From: Allofournierella_A excrementavium
Lineage (GTDB): Bacteria > Bacillota > Clostridia > Oscillospirales > Ruminococcaceae
Assembly (NCBI GenBank): GCA_019120375.1
Contig: DWVE01000028.1
Span: forward strand, 9,944 to 73,943
Direction: 5' to 3'
Length of the DNA: 64,000 nt
The notes under the pieces: model-generated
What the model saw: the letters and a program-made list of their open reading frames with translations, nothing else
The model's database searches: none
Told to the model about the DNA's origin: nothing
Made by a program: the position numbers and the translations under genes
In this document: positions 1 to 8,443 of the stretch, piece by piece
Numbering within the stretch: position 1 is the first letter of the stretch
Layout of the letters: each line of letters begins with the position of its first letter

Positions 1-26
1 GCTCTATCCACCTGAGCTACGGGCGC
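1..26 (-). tRNA. tRNA, 5' part only (probably tRNA-Arg)
   Basis: Read on the minus strand, the first 26 bases give an acceptor 5' strand and D-arm (GCGCCCGTAGCTCAG then GTGGATAGAGC), running off the window edge. This start is typical of bacterial tRNA-Arg. The anticodon is not in the window, so the amino acid is an inference from the acceptor and D-arm. A good promoter lies directly upstream. Confidence 0.75.
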
Positions 27-62
27 CTGAAAGTTCAGGTCTCAGCGAAGCGCTGCTTGAAT

Positions 63-91
63 ATCATACTATGCGAAAGAGCAAAAGTCAA
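63..91 (-). promoter_or_regulatory. Promoter of the tRNA at the left edge
   Basis: On the minus strand TTGACT (86-91) and TATGAT (63-68) are separated by 17 bases. This is a good sigma-A promoter placed about 35 bases before the tRNA 5' end. Confidence 0.65.
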
Positions 92-213
92 GGCTTTGTA
101 AAAAGTTTTTCTTTTCTGCCTATGGTCTTGCCGCAAAGAATATGCTATACTGATAGCAAACGAGGGGCTGCGGCGCACTTTGCCGCCCGGCCTGGAAAGG
201 AAGTTTTGTACTA

Positions 214-747
214 ATGTCGAACATCTGGCATGATATGAACCCCGCCCGCATCACCGCCGAAGACTTTGTCGCCGTGATCGAGATCGAGAAGGGCTCGAAG
301 AAGAAATACGAGCTGGACAAGGAGACCGGCCTCATCATTCTGGACCGCATCCTCTACACCTCCACCCACTACCCCGCCAACTACGGTCTCATCCCCCGCA
401 CCCTGTCGGACGACGGCGACCCGCTGGACGTTCTGGTGCTGTGCAGCGAGGTCATCCAGCCCATGAGCCTGGTGCGCTGCTACCCCATCGGTGTGTTCAC
501 CATGCTGGACGGCGGCAAGCTGGACGAGAAGATCATCGCCATCCCCTTCAGCGACCCCACCTACAATTCCTACCACGACATCAGCGAGCTGCCCAGCCAT
601 CTGTTCAGCGAGATGCGCCACTTCTTCCAGGTGTACAAGAACCTGGAGGGCAAAGAGACGGTGGTCAACGAGGAGCAGGGCCGCGAAGCCGCGATGGAGA
701 TCATCGACAAATGCCGCGAGGCCTACATCGAGCACTATTGCAAATAA
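214..747 (+). CDS. ppa: Inorganic pyrophosphatase, family I
   Basis: Soluble cytosolic enzyme that hydrolyses pyrophosphate to two phosphates and so pulls biosynthetic reactions forward. The 177-aa length matches bacterial family I enzymes. The family signature with its metal-binding aspartates is visible as DDGDPLDVLV at about residues 66-75, and YANYG/PANYG-type substrate residues lie near 54-58. A purine-rich ribosome site (GGAAAGGAAG, about 196-205) precedes the ATG. An extended -10 (TGCTATACT, 143-151) lies upstream. The gene stands alone and ends at a strong terminator. Confidence 0.95.
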   Translation: MSNIWHDMNPARITAEDFVAVIEIEKGSKKKYELDKETGLIILDRILYTSTHYPANYGLIPRTLSDDGDPLDVLVLCSEVIQPMSLVRCYPIGVFTMLDGGKLDEKIIAIPFSDPTYNSYHDISELPSHLFSEMRHFFQVYKNLEGKETVVNEEQGREAAMEIIDKCREAYIEHYCK

Positions 748-760
748 TTTTTCGCGCACA

Positions 761-795
761 GAAGCCCCGGGCCGCATGGCCCGGGGCTTCTTTCA
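761..795 (+). terminator. Rho-independent terminator of ppa
   Basis: A perfect 13-bp stem (761-773 with 778-790), GC-rich, has the loop GCAT and is followed by TTTC. It lies 14 bases after the ppa stop and next to the end of the convergent MATE gene. Confidence 0.85.
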
Positions 796-2157
796 TTGGA
801 CGCAGATCTGCTGTTTTCTGGTCAGCCGCGCAAGGAACACCAGGAAGATGCCGGTGAGGATGACGCCCTTGAAGATGCTGGAGATGGAGATGCTCCACCA
901 CACGCCGGAAAGGCCCAGGGCCGTGGCGCTGAGGGCCATGGCCGCGGGGATGCGCAGGCCGGTGAACACGATGCTCACCGCGCTGGAGGGCAGGGTGTTG
1001 CCAAAGCCCGCGTAGGCGCCGCCTACCAATATCTCCCAGCACATGAACAGTTCGGAATAGCCCAGGATGACCAGGTAGTCCACGCCCATGGGCAGCACGT
1101 CCGCCTCCGGGATGAAGAAGCGGAAGATGGGCGCGGCGCAGAACACCAGCAGGGCGGTGCAGAGAATGCCCCAAATGGTCATGAGCAGGAACGCCGCGCC
1201 GAAACCCCGACGCGCCCGGCGCAGGTTGCCCGCGCCGCAGTTCTGGGCGATGAAGCTGTTCACCGCGGCGGCAAAGCCGTCGGCGGTCATCCAGCTGATG
1301 GACTCGATCTGGCTGCCCACCTTCTGCACCGCCACCGCCGCATCGCCCCAGCCGGCCACCAGCCGGGCGATGACCATGCCGATGAGCGGGAAGATGATGT
1401 TCATCGCGGTGGCCGGGCCGCTCACTTTGGAGATGGCCGCCAGCTCGCTGCGCACGGCGGGCCGCTTGAGGTGGACGTGGGCGAACAGGGTCTGGTCCTG
1501 CACCGCGTAGCGGGCCAGCAGGGCGAACACGATGCCCTGGGCGGTGACGGTGGCCACCGCCGCGCCCGCAACGCCCCACTTGGGGAAGGGCCCCACGCCG
1601 AAGATGAGCACCGGGTCCAGCACGATGTTGGCCCCCAGGCCCACCGCCATGGCGAAGAAGGGGGTGCGGCTGTTGCCGGTGGCGTTGATGAGGGCCACCA
1701 GCACCTGATTGATGAAGGAGAAGAACATGCCGAAGCCCACGATGATGAGGTAGGCCCGGGCCTGGGCCTCCACCTCAGCGCTGTTCAGCCGGAAGAAGCC
1801 GATCAGCGGCCCCGCCCCCACGAACATCGCCACCGTGTAGACCAGCGACATCACGCCGCCCATCTGCAGCGCCGCTGCGGCATAGCGCCCGGCGGCCTCG
1901 ATGTCGCCCGCGCCGATGCTCTGGGCCACCTTGACCTGGCCGCCCATGCGGGGCAGCACCGCCATGCCGTTGGACAGCCACATGAACATGCCCGCCGCGC
2001 CCACGGCGGCCACGGCGCCCGCGCCCACCCGGCCGATCCAGATCATGTCGGTCAGGTTGTAGGCCATCTGCACCAGCTGGCTGCCCATGATGGGCAGTGC
2101 CAGCAAAGTCAGAGAGCGCAGGATGTTCCCTTTCAAAAGATCCACTTGTCTTGCCAT
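793..2157 (-). CDS. MATE family efflux transporter
   Basis: Inner-membrane multidrug/toxin exporter driven by a Na+ or H+ gradient. The 454 residues form about twelve hydrophobic segments in two similar halves. The start ILRSLTLLALPIMGSQLVQM and the repeated PxxxWGVAGAAVAT-type segment are characteristic of MATE proteins. GAGGGG precedes the ATG. It lies 37 bases downstream of the pentapeptide-repeat gene on the same strand, so the two are probably co-transcribed. The substrate cannot be read from sequence. Confidence 0.92.
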   Translation of the reverse strand: MARQVDLLKGNILRSLTLLALPIMGSQLVQMAYNLTDMIWIGRVGAGAVAAVGAAGMFMWLSNGMAVLPRMGGQVKVAQSIGAGDIEAAGRYAAAALQMGGVMSLVYTVAMFVGAGPLIGFFRLNSAEVEAQARAYLIIVGFGMFFSFINQVLVALINATGNSRTPFFAMAVGLGANIVLDPVLIFGVGPFPKWGVAGAAVATVTAQGIVFALLARYAVQDQTLFAHVHLKRPAVRSELAAISKVSGPATAMNIIFPLIGMVIARLVAGWGDAAVAVQKVGSQIESISWMTADGFAAAVNSFIAQNCGAGNLRRARRGFGAAFLLMTIWGILCTALLVFCAAPIFRFFIPEADVLPMGVDYLVILGYSELFMCWEILVGGAYAGFGNTLPSSAVSIVFTGLRIPAAMALSATALGLSGVWWSISISSIFKGVILTGIFLVFLARLTRKQQICVQ

Positions 2158-2194
2158 GATTCCCCTCTTTTCTCCTCGGTAAAAAAATCGCGTT

Positions 2195-2854
2195 TCAGCG
2201 CACGGTCACGCCCAGCAGGCGGGCAAGCTCCGCCGCCTGCCGCACATTGACCGTTGCGCCTTTGAGTTCCGCGGCGACGTCGCTCACCACCACGCCCTCC
2301 AGCTCGCTGTCGGTGAAATCCAGCCCCGCCAGCGGCGTTTTGAAAAAGCTGGTGCGGAAAAATTTGCTGCGCGCCAGCATAAGCCCCTTGTGCCGCCATT
2401 CACTGAGGCTGGCGGCGGAAAAATCGCACTCCTCCAGGCGCACGCGCTCCACGCTGGCGCCGGTGAAGTTCGCTTCGGTGAAGTTGCACCCCTCCAGCCG
2501 CACATGGGCAAGGCGGCAGTCCGGCAGGGATGCCGCCACCGCCTTGACCCCCTGCAGCTGACAGCGCAGGAAGTAAACTTCGCCGGCCCGCACCGCCGAA
2601 AGCTCGCAGTGTTTGAGCCGGCAGTCCACAAAGCTTGCCGCCCGCAGGTCGGCCCCGGTGAAGCGGCAGCCCTCGAACAGGCACTGTTCAAAGCGCATCT
2701 CCCGCAGTGTTTCGCCGCAGAGGTCCAGCCCGCAGAAATGCCAGCGGGCCAGCGGCTCCTGCCTTGCGGCGGCCATGGCGGCGAGTTCCTCGCCCCGTTC
2801 CGCCGTTTCCAGCCCTTCGGGCAGCGCCGGCGGCAGGATGGGCTTTTCTTTCAT
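2195..2854 (-). CDS. Pentapeptide-repeat protein
   Basis: A 219-aa soluble protein. From about residue 40 to 175 it consists of five-residue repeats of the A(D/N)LxX type, such as CRFTGADLRAASFVDCRL and FTEANFTGASVERVRL, which fold as a right-handed quadrilateral beta helix. The C-terminal tail (AAELKGATVNVRQAAELARLLG) is shared with Qnr-like proteins of Firmicutes. Some of those protect DNA gyrase, but that role is only a possibility here. I chose the ATG at 2854 because AGGAGG lies 8 bases before it; the frame is open further upstream but without a ribosome site. It is followed by the MATE pump. Confidence 0.85.
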   Translation of the reverse strand: MKEKPILPPALPEGLETAERGEELAAMAAARQEPLARWHFCGLDLCGETLREMRFEQCLFEGCRFTGADLRAASFVDCRLKHCELSAVRAGEVYFLRCQLQGVKAVAASLPDCRLAHVRLEGCNFTEANFTGASVERVRLEECDFSAASLSEWRHKGLMLARSKFFRTSFFKTPLAGLDFTDSELEGVVVSDVAAELKGATVNVRQAAELARLLGVTVR

Positions 2855-2881
2855 TCCCGTTCCTCCTCTAAACACAGGCAA

Positions 2882-2912
2882 AGGGAACGGTCGGCAAAGC
2901 CGGCCGTTCCCT
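2882..2912 (-). terminator. Terminator of the galE-nucleotidyltransferase operon
   Basis: A 14-bp stem (2882-2895 with 2899-2912) with loop AAA lies between the nucleotidyltransferase and the pentapeptide gene. On the minus strand it is followed by TTTGCC. Confidence 0.7.
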
Positions 2913-2936
2913 GCATGGTCTGCTTTTGGGAAACGA

Positions 2937-3860
2937 TCACTTCCACAGCGGGGTGGGATACAGCCCGTCGGCCACTTTCTGGGCCAGGGCAGCCACAACG
3001 CCGGGCTTGTCCTCCTTGTAGGTCACGCCGTACCACTTGTCGGCGCTGTGCAGCACGGTCACCTTCGCGGTGCCCTCGGTGAGCATCTGGCCCACGACGG
3101 TGGGCAGCAGGAACTCGGTCTTCAGGGGGTTGGGGGTGCTGGCCAGCTCCTGCATGAAGGGCACAAAGCGGGTCTTCAGCTCGCCCACGAAGCTGGGGTC
3201 AAAGCCCCACAGGTTCATGGAAACAGGGGTGTCCGCGGGCACGTCGGTCCAGGTGGCGCCGTCGTCTTCGGTGAAGTGGATGCCGCCCTCGTAGGTGCCG
3301 ATCTTGGTGCGCTCCACCACGTTGACCAGGTGGCCGTTCTCATCCACCTGGCACAGGCCGCGGGCCACAGTGCCGTGCTCGGTGACGGTGCTGTCCAGCC
3401 GGTAGGCCACCATGCCGTACTTGCCCACGCCGCACCCGTCGCTGGCCAGGTAGTCGTAGATGGTCTTGAAGGCGGAGGGGCCGTAGTAGTCGTCGGCGTT
3501 GATCACGGCGAAGGGCGCGTCCAGCACGTCCCGGGCCGCCAGGATGGCATGGCCGGTGCCCAGGGGCTTCTCACGGCCTTCGGGCAGGGTGCAGCCCTCG
3601 GGCAGGTCGTCCAGCTGCTGGTAGGCATAGCGCACTTCCATGAACTTCTCGGCGCGCTGGCCCACGGTCTCCTTGAAGGCCTCTTCGATCTCGTGCTTGA
3701 TGATGAACACCACGGTCTCGAAACCGGCGCGCTTGGCGTCGTAGAGCGAGTAGTCCATGATGACCTCGCCGCTGGGGCCCACCGGGTCGATCTGCTTGAG
3801 GCCGCCGTAACGGCTGCCCATACCGGCAGCCAGCACCACTAAGATAGGTTTCTTCTGCAT
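2937..3860 (-). CDS. Sugar nucleotidyltransferase (NDP-sugar pyrophosphorylase fold)
   Basis: A 307-aa protein of the nucleotidyltransferase family that couples sugar 1-phosphates to NTPs. The N-terminal nucleotide-binding loop is LAAGMGSRYGGLKQIDP (about residues 10-26), the mid-chain segment PLGTGHAI follows, and a metal-binding INADDYYG lies near residue 120. It lies 41 bases after galE, and AAGGGAG precedes the ATG. The pairing with UDP-glucose 4-epimerase suggests UDP-hexose supply, but the sequence differs from typical GalU. The exact sugar and nucleotide are unknown. Confidence 0.85.
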   Translation of the reverse strand: MQKKPILVVLAAGMGSRYGGLKQIDPVGPSGEVIMDYSLYDAKRAGFETVVFIIKHEIEEAFKETVGQRAEKFMEVRYAYQQLDDLPEGCTLPEGREKPLGTGHAILAARDVLDAPFAVINADDYYGPSAFKTIYDYLASDGCGVGKYGMVAYRLDSTVTEHGTVARGLCQVDENGHLVNVVERTKIGTYEGGIHFTEDDGATWTDVPADTPVSMNLWGFDPSFVGELKTRFVPFMQELASTPNPLKTEFLLPTVVGQMLTEGTAKVTVLHSADKWYGVTYKEDKPGVVAALAQKVADGLYPTPLWK

Positions 3861-3901
3861 GTTCGTTATCTCCCTTCGTTGTTTGGCGTGTTGTGTATCG
3901 C

Positions 3902-4921
3902 TCAGCCCTTATAGCCGTTGGGGTTCATGCTCTGCCACTTCCAGCTGTCCGCGCACATCTCCTCGATGCCGTACTGCGCCTGCCAGCCCAGCTCGTTCTT
4001 GGCCTTGGCGGGGTCGGCGTAAACGGTGGCGATGTCGCCGGGGCGGCGGGGGTCGATGACGTAGGGCAGGGTCTTGCCGCAGGCCTTCTCATAGGCCTTG
4101 ATGACGTCCAGCACGCTGTAGCCCTTGCCGGTGCCCAGGTTGCAGATGAACAGGCCGGGCTTCTGCTCCAGCTTCTTGATGGCGGCCACGTGGCCCTTGG
4201 CCAGGTCCACCACATGGATGTAGTCGCGCACGCCGGTGCCGTCCGGGGTGGGATAGTCGTTGCCGAACACATGCACCTTTTCCAGCGCGCCCACGGCCAC
4301 CTTGGCGATGTAGGGCACGAGGTTATTGGGGATGCCGTTGGGGTCCTCGCCGATCAGGCCGCTCTTGTGGGCGCCGATGGGGTTGAAGTAGCGCAGCAGC
4401 GCCACGTTCATCTCGGGGTAGGCCTTGCAGCAGTCGGTGAGCATCATCTCGTTCATCAGCTTGCTGGTGCCGTAGGGGTTGGTGGTGCCGCCCACGCGGC
4501 AGTTCTCATCGATGGGCACCTTCTCCGGGTCGCCGTAGACGGTGGCGGAGGAGGAGAACACCAGATTGTTCACGCCGTGGCGGCGCATGGCAGCCAGCAC
4601 GGTGAGGGTGGTGGTGAGGTTGTTGGTGTAGTACTCGATGGGCTTGCCCACGCTCTCGCCCACCGCCTTGTAAGCGGCGAACTGGATCACCGAGTCAATG
4701 TCCGGGTTCTGCGCGAACAGCTGCTCCACCTTTTCCGCGTCGGTGAGGTCGACCTCCACAAAGCGGAAATCCTTGCCGGAGATCTCCTTCACCCGGCGCA
4801 CCGCCTCCGGGCAGGAGTTGTAGTAGTTGTCGGCCACGACGATGTCATAGCCGGCCGCCAGAAGTTCCACGCAGGTATGACTGCCAATGTAACCTGCGCC
4901 GCCGCACACTAAAATACTCAT
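3902..4921 (-). CDS. galE: UDP-glucose 4-epimerase
   Basis: NAD-dependent short-chain dehydrogenase that interconverts UDP-glucose and UDP-galactose in the Leloir pathway. The 339-aa length is normal. The NAD-binding GGAGYIGSHT is at residues 7-16, the catalytic Ser/Thr region SSSATVYGDP follows, and the YxxxK motif appears as PYGTSK at about 150-155. The ATG at 4921 is preferred over an upstream in-frame ATG because AAAGGAG lies 7 bases before it and family members begin MxILVxGGAGYIG. It is the first gene of a two-gene operon with the nucleotidyltransferase. Confidence 0.95.
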   Translation of the reverse strand: MSILVCGGAGYIGSHTCVELLAAGYDIVVADNYYNSCPEAVRRVKEISGKDFRFVEVDLTDAEKVEQLFAQNPDIDSVIQFAAYKAVGESVGKPIEYYTNNLTTTLTVLAAMRRHGVNNLVFSSSATVYGDPEKVPIDENCRVGGTTNPYGTSKLMNEMMLTDCCKAYPEMNVALLRYFNPIGAHKSGLIGEDPNGIPNNLVPYIAKVAVGALEKVHVFGNDYPTPDGTGVRDYIHVVDLAKGHVAAIKKLEQKPGLFICNLGTGKGYSVLDVIKAYEKACGKTLPYVIDPRRPGDIATVYADPAKAKNELGWQAQYGIEEMCADSWKWQSMNPNGYKG

Positions 4922-4959
4922 GCTGTTGCTCCTTTCCCTTCCGGGCATTTTATACTTTA

Positions 4960-4988
4960 ACTATACCCCACGCCGGGGTGAAAAGCAA
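4960..4988 (-). promoter_or_regulatory. Promoter of galE
   Basis: On the minus strand TTGCTT (4983-4988) and TATAGT (4960-4965) are 17 bases apart, giving a start site about 30 bases before the galE ATG. Confidence 0.55.
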
Positions 4989-5001
4989 GAGAAACAGGGC
5001 C

Positions 5002-5952
5002 TCAGAGGACCCCCAGGCTGCGCCACAAAAAGATCCAGAAAGTCAGGCTCACGCTGGAGGCCAGCGTTGTGAGCATGACGGTGGTGCCGGCCAGGGCCGC
5101 GTCGCCGCCGAGGCTGCGGGTCATCACGTAGCTGGTGGGGGTGCAGGGCGAGCCCAGCATCACGATGAGGCCCATGAACATCTGCTCCCGGAAGCCCAGG
5201 GCCGCGCCCAGCGGCAGGAACACCGCGGGCAGCACCACCAGCTTCACCGTCGAGGCGATGAGCGCCAGCCGGGAGGTGCCCAGCGCCGCCTTGAAATCGA
5301 AGGTCACGCCGATGGCCACCAGCGCCAGCGGCGTGGTCAGGCCGGCCAGATTTTCCAGCGTGCGGTCCAGCACGGTGGGCACCGGCAGGCGGATGAGCGC
5401 CGCCGCAAAGCCCGCCAGAATGCCCAGGATGATGGGGTTGGTGGCCACGCCTTTGGCCGCGCCGGCAAGGCGCGCTTTCAGCGGCTGGCCGCCCGCGTCC
5501 TCCCCTTCCAGGGTGAGCACCGCCACCGCGAACAGGTTGAACAGCGGCACGCTGCCCAAAATCATCAGCCCGGCCATGCCGGCGGAGCCGTAGATGTTCT
5601 GGATGAAGGCAAGGCCCAGGATGGCGGCGCTGGAGCGGTAGCAGGCCTGCACGAAGGCGCCCACGCTGCCCTTTGGCCGCACGAAGCGGTGGGCCAGCGC
5701 CCAGATGACCAGGATGCCCGCCAGGGTGGCCCCCGCGCAGAAGGCCAGATACGTGCCGTCGAAGCTGTGGTAAATATCCACCGCGCGGATCTGCTCGAAG
5801 AGCATCAGCGGCAGAGTGACCTTGAAGACGAACTTGTCGGCCACATCGGCAAAGTGCCGGTCCAGCAGGCCCAGCCGCCGCAGCCCCAGGCCCGCCGCCA
5901 TGGTGAGGAAGATGGGCAGGGATGCGTTCACGCTGTAAACGAAGGATTCCAA
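5002..5952 (-). CDS. AEC family transporter (auxin efflux carrier fold)
   Basis: A 316-aa inner-membrane protein with about ten hydrophobic helices, in the Mem_trans/AEC family of permeases for organic acids such as malate. The start ESFVYSVNASLPIFLTMAAG and the internal TTPLALVAIGVTFDFK are typical. The start codon is TTG at 5952, 9 bases after AGGGGG; no ATG fits the family N-terminus. It is a single gene between galE and a divergent DtxR-type regulator. Its substrate is unknown. Confidence 0.85.
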   Translation of the reverse strand: MESFVYSVNASLPIFLTMAAGLGLRRLGLLDRHFADVADKFVFKVTLPLMLFEQIRAVDIYHSFDGTYLAFCAGATLAGILVIWALAHRFVRPKGSVGAFVQACYRSSAAILGLAFIQNIYGSAGMAGLMILGSVPLFNLFAVAVLTLEGEDAGGQPLKARLAGAAKGVATNPIILGILAGFAAALIRLPVPTVLDRTLENLAGLTTPLALVAIGVTFDFKAALGTSRLALIASTVKLVVLPAVFLPLGAALGFREQMFMGLIVMLGSPCTPTSYVMTRSLGGDAALAGTTVMLTTLASSVSLTFWIFLWRSLGVL

Positions 5953-6166
5953 GCCGCCTGCCCCCTTTGCCGACCCCTATTGTATCACCCGCGCACCGGG
6001 AAAGAAAGACCCCGTCTCCGAAAATGCAAAAGAAAGGGCGCTGACTGCAAACCGGCCCTTTTTTCTCCTCCTTTTGCGGCGCGGCAGGGCCGTTCTTGCC
6101 AAAGGGCGGCAAATATGGTAGGGTATATTACAAAAGAGCGGCCGCGCCGAAACGGAGGGAGAACAG

Positions 6167-6547
6167 ATGCAGGTCCATGAATCCTCGGAGGATTATCTCG
6201 AGGCCATCCTGATGCTGAAAGAGCGCAAGGGCTACGTGCGCTCGGTGGACGTGGCCAACGAGCTGGCCTTCACCAAAGCCAGCGTGAGCGTGGCGATGAA
6301 AAAGCTGCGGGAGAACGGCTACGTGCAGGTGGACGCCGACGGGGGGCTGGTGCTGACCGAGGCGGGGCTGGCCATTGCCCGGCGGGTGTATGACCGGCAC
6401 CGGCTGCTCACCGAGTTCTTCGTGCGGCTGGGGGTGGACCCGGAAGTGGCCGCCCGGGACGCCTGCCGCGTGGAGCACGACCTGAGCGAGCAGACTTTTT
6501 CGAAGCTTGTGGAACACGCGCAAAAAAAGTTTGAAAAAGATGGTTGA
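6167..6547 (+). CDS. DtxR/MntR-like metal-dependent transcriptional regulator
   Basis: A 126-aa regulator with an N-terminal winged helix (residues about 5-65; SVDVANELAFTKASVSVAMK is the HTH) and a metal-binding dimerisation domain (RHRLLTEFF...DACRVEHDLSEQ) holding the Cys/Glu/His ligands usual for Fe or Mn sensing. It lacks the C-terminal SH3-like domain, as in MntR. GGAGGGAGAACAG precedes the ATG. No metal transporter is adjacent, so its targets are not shown by context. Confidence 0.88.
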   Translation: MQVHESSEDYLEAILMLKERKGYVRSVDVANELAFTKASVSVAMKKLRENGYVQVDADGGLVLTEAGLAIARRVYDRHRLLTEFFVRLGVDPEVAARDACRVEHDLSEQTFSKLVEHAQKKFEKDG

Positions 6548-6652
6548 CAACCGCCGAACTCTGTGCTAAAATAGCTATCGTTCCGCACAGCGGACCCCAC
6601 GGTCCAACGTGAGAACAGCGTATTCGCGGCCTTGCGCCGCGTTTACATAGAT

Positions 6653-6739
6653 GCGGATGTGGCGGAATTGGCAGACGCGCTAGATTCAGGTTCTAGTGGG
6701 GGCAACTCCATATGGGTTCAAGTCCCTTCATCCGCACCA
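6653..6739 (+). tRNA. tRNA-Leu (anticodon CAG)
   Basis: An 87-nt class II tRNA. The 7-bp acceptor GCGGATG/CATCCGC closes the cloverleaf, the anticodon stem CTAGA/TCTAG holds the loop TTCAGGT (anticodon CAG), the variable arm is long, GGTTCAAGTCC forms the T arm, and CCA is encoded. It is followed at once by a terminator. Confidence 0.96.
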
Positions 6740-6741
6740 GG

Positions 6742-6774
6742 CTCCCGAACGCTTCGGCGTTCGGGAGTTTTTTT
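6742..6774 (+). terminator. Terminator of tRNA-Leu
   Basis: An 11-bp stem CTCCCGAACGC/GCGTTCGGGAG with a TTCG tetraloop is followed by seven T residues. Confidence 0.92.
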
Positions 6775-6787
6775 GTGCAAAGCAAGG

Positions 6788-6819
6788 AGGGGCCCCGGCC
6801 AGCATTGGCCAGGGCCCCT
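6788..6819 (-). terminator. Hairpin after the ABC exporter operon
   Basis: A stem of 13 pairs with one mismatch (6788-6801 with 6806-6819) lies 12 bases beyond the stop of the ABC permease. The T-run is poor on the minus strand, so termination efficiency is uncertain. Confidence 0.5.
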
Positions 6820-6831
6820 TTCCCTTTTGAT

Positions 6832-7629
6832 TCAGATGTGCAGGTCCTTTTTGCAGAACACGGCCACGCCCGCGGCATAGAGCGCCGCCGCGCCGGCCAG
6901 CAGCAGTCCGGCAAAGAGAACGGCCTGCTCCTCCCCCGCCGCAAGGCCCTTGGGGTCATAGAGGGTGAAGAAGGTGAACCAGCGGGCTTTTTCGGCCGCG
7001 TCGCCCGCGTTGGCCAGCATCTGGAGCAGGAACATCAGCGCGGGCACGCCCGCGCCGAAGGCAAGGCTGTACTTCGTGTCGGAGAAAGCGCAGGAGGCCA
7101 GAAAGCACACCCCGCCGATGAAGAGGTGCAGGCAGAGCAGGCCCGCGTTCACCGCCAGCAGCTCCCCCACCGCCAGTTCACCGGGGAAAGAGCTTTGGCA
7201 CACCGCCAGTTCCAGCCCTGTGACGTAGCCCACCAGCAGCACCGTGCCGGAGATGAGCACCGCGGCCTGGGTGAGGGCCACGGCGCTGCGGCGCACCGGC
7301 GCGGCCAGCAGGCAGGCCATGGAGCCCCGGTCCACATATTTTGCCACCAGCCCGTTCGCACGCAGGATGCAGAACACCATGGGGAACACCAGCAGGATGA
7401 AGCCGTAGAGATAGGAGATCATAAAGCCCAGCAGGTCCGCCGCGCCGGCGGTCATGCCCACGGCGGCCATCAGTTCCGGCATCGCCTGGGCGTAGCTGTC
7501 CAGCAGTTTGAGCATGTCCGGCTCGTACATGGAGATGATGATGGCCACATACATGGTCAGCACCGCCCCGAAGATGACCAGCAGCTTCCAGCTGCCCTTC
7601 ATCTCCCGCTTATACAGTGTGAGTTCCAT
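6832..7629 (-). CDS. ABC-2 type transporter permease
   Basis: A 265-aa membrane subunit with six predicted helices and the ABC-2 exporter pattern, including MISYLYGFILLVFPMVFCILR and the cytoplasmic GSMACLLAAPVRR. Its start overlaps the end of the ATPase gene by 20 bases, so the two are translationally coupled and form one exporter under the adjacent TetR regulator. Substrate unknown; such pairs often export drugs or peptides. Confidence 0.85.
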   Translation of the reverse strand: MELTLYKREMKGSWKLLVIFGAVLTMYVAIIISMYEPDMLKLLDSYAQAMPELMAAVGMTAGAADLLGFMISYLYGFILLVFPMVFCILRANGLVAKYVDRGSMACLLAAPVRRSAVALTQAAVLISGTVLLVGYVTGLELAVCQSSFPGELAVGELLAVNAGLLCLHLFIGGVCFLASCAFSDTKYSLAFGAGVPALMFLLQMLANAGDAAEKARWFTFFTLYDPKGLAAGEEQAVLFAGLLLAGAAALYAAGVAVFCKKDLHI

Positions 7630-8443
7630 GGTTCTCCCCTCCCCCGTAATACTCCAGAAAGATGTTCTCCAGGCTCTTCTGGGCGCGCACCGTCACCTGA
7701 AGGCCGTTCTGTTCGCCGGCAAAGTCCCGGGCGAAGGCGGCGGCCTGCTCCGGGCTTTCCAGCGTGACGGTGTAGCTGCGCAGGTACCGCCCCCGCAGCG
7801 TTTCCACCGGTTCGTCGGCCACCAGCCGCCCGGCGCGGATGATGCCCACCCGGTCGCAGGTGCGCTCCACCTCTTCAAAGATGTGGCTGGAGAGCAGGAT
7901 GGTCTTGCCCCGGGCCTTTTCTGCGTCCAGCAGCTGGATGAAGCGGTTCTGCATCAGCGGGTCGAGGCCGGAGGTGGGCTCATCCAGCAGCAGGATGCGC
8001 GGGTCGTGCATGAAAGCGGCCACGATGCCCAGCTTCTGCTTCATGCCCTTGCTCATCTTTTTGATCTTGCCTTTGGGGGCAAGCTCGAACATTTCCAGCA
8101 GCTCCGCCTTGCGGCCCGCGCCCGCCCGGCCCCGGTATTTTTCCAGAAAGCGCAGGAATTCCTCGCCGGTCATGTCGTCGAAAAAGGCGATCTCGCCGGG
8201 GATGTAGCCCAGCTCCCGCTGGATGCGCGCCCGGTCGCGCCAGCAGCCCATGCCGTCGATGCGGCAGCTGCCCGCCTGGGGATGAATGAACCCCATCAGG
8301 TGGCGAATGGTGGTAGTCTTGCCCGCCCCGTTGGGCCCCAGAAAGCCGAACACTTCCCCTTCCCCCACCCGGAAGGTCAGGTCAAACACCCCTTTGCCGC
8401 CGCCGTAGTCCCGTGTGAGGCGGTCCACTTCCAGCATGCTCAT
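7610..8443 (-). CDS. ABC transporter ATP-binding protein
   Basis: A 277-aa ATPase. Walker A is GPNGAGKTTTIR at about residues 37-48, the Q-loop follows, and the region MSKGMKQKLGIVAAFMHDP stands in place of the usual LSGGQ with Walker B ILLLDEPTSGLD after it. The H-loop is SSHIFEEVE. It resembles CcmA/YhaQ-type exporter ATPases. Its ATG overlaps the TetR gene stop by four bases (ATGA) and its own end overlaps the permease. Confidence 0.92.
   Translation of the reverse strand: MSMLEVDRLTRDYGGGKGVFDLTFRVGEGEVFGFLGPNGAGKTTTIRHLMGFIHPQAGSCRIDGMGCWRDRARIQRELGYIPGEIAFFDDMTGEEFLRFLEKYRGRAGAGRKAELLEMFELAPKGKIKKMSKGMKQKLGIVAAFMHDPRILLLDEPTSGLDPLMQNRFIQLLDAEKARGKTILLSSHIFEEVERTCDRVGIIRAGRLVADEPVETLRGRYLRSYTVTLESPEQAAAFARDFAGEQNGLQVTVRAQKSLENIFLEYYGGGENHGTHTV

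Noticed and set aside
2937..4921. Frame-shadow pairs suggesting overlapping genes on the plus strand opposite galE
   Set aside because: Both plus-strand frames have shadow composition and no ribosome sites, while the minus strand has clear GalE and nucleotidyltransferase motifs.
6018..6067. Possible terminator AAGGGC...GCCCTT downstream of the AEC gene start
   Set aside because: The stem is only six pairs with a long loop and lies between divergent genes, so a terminator role is unlikely.
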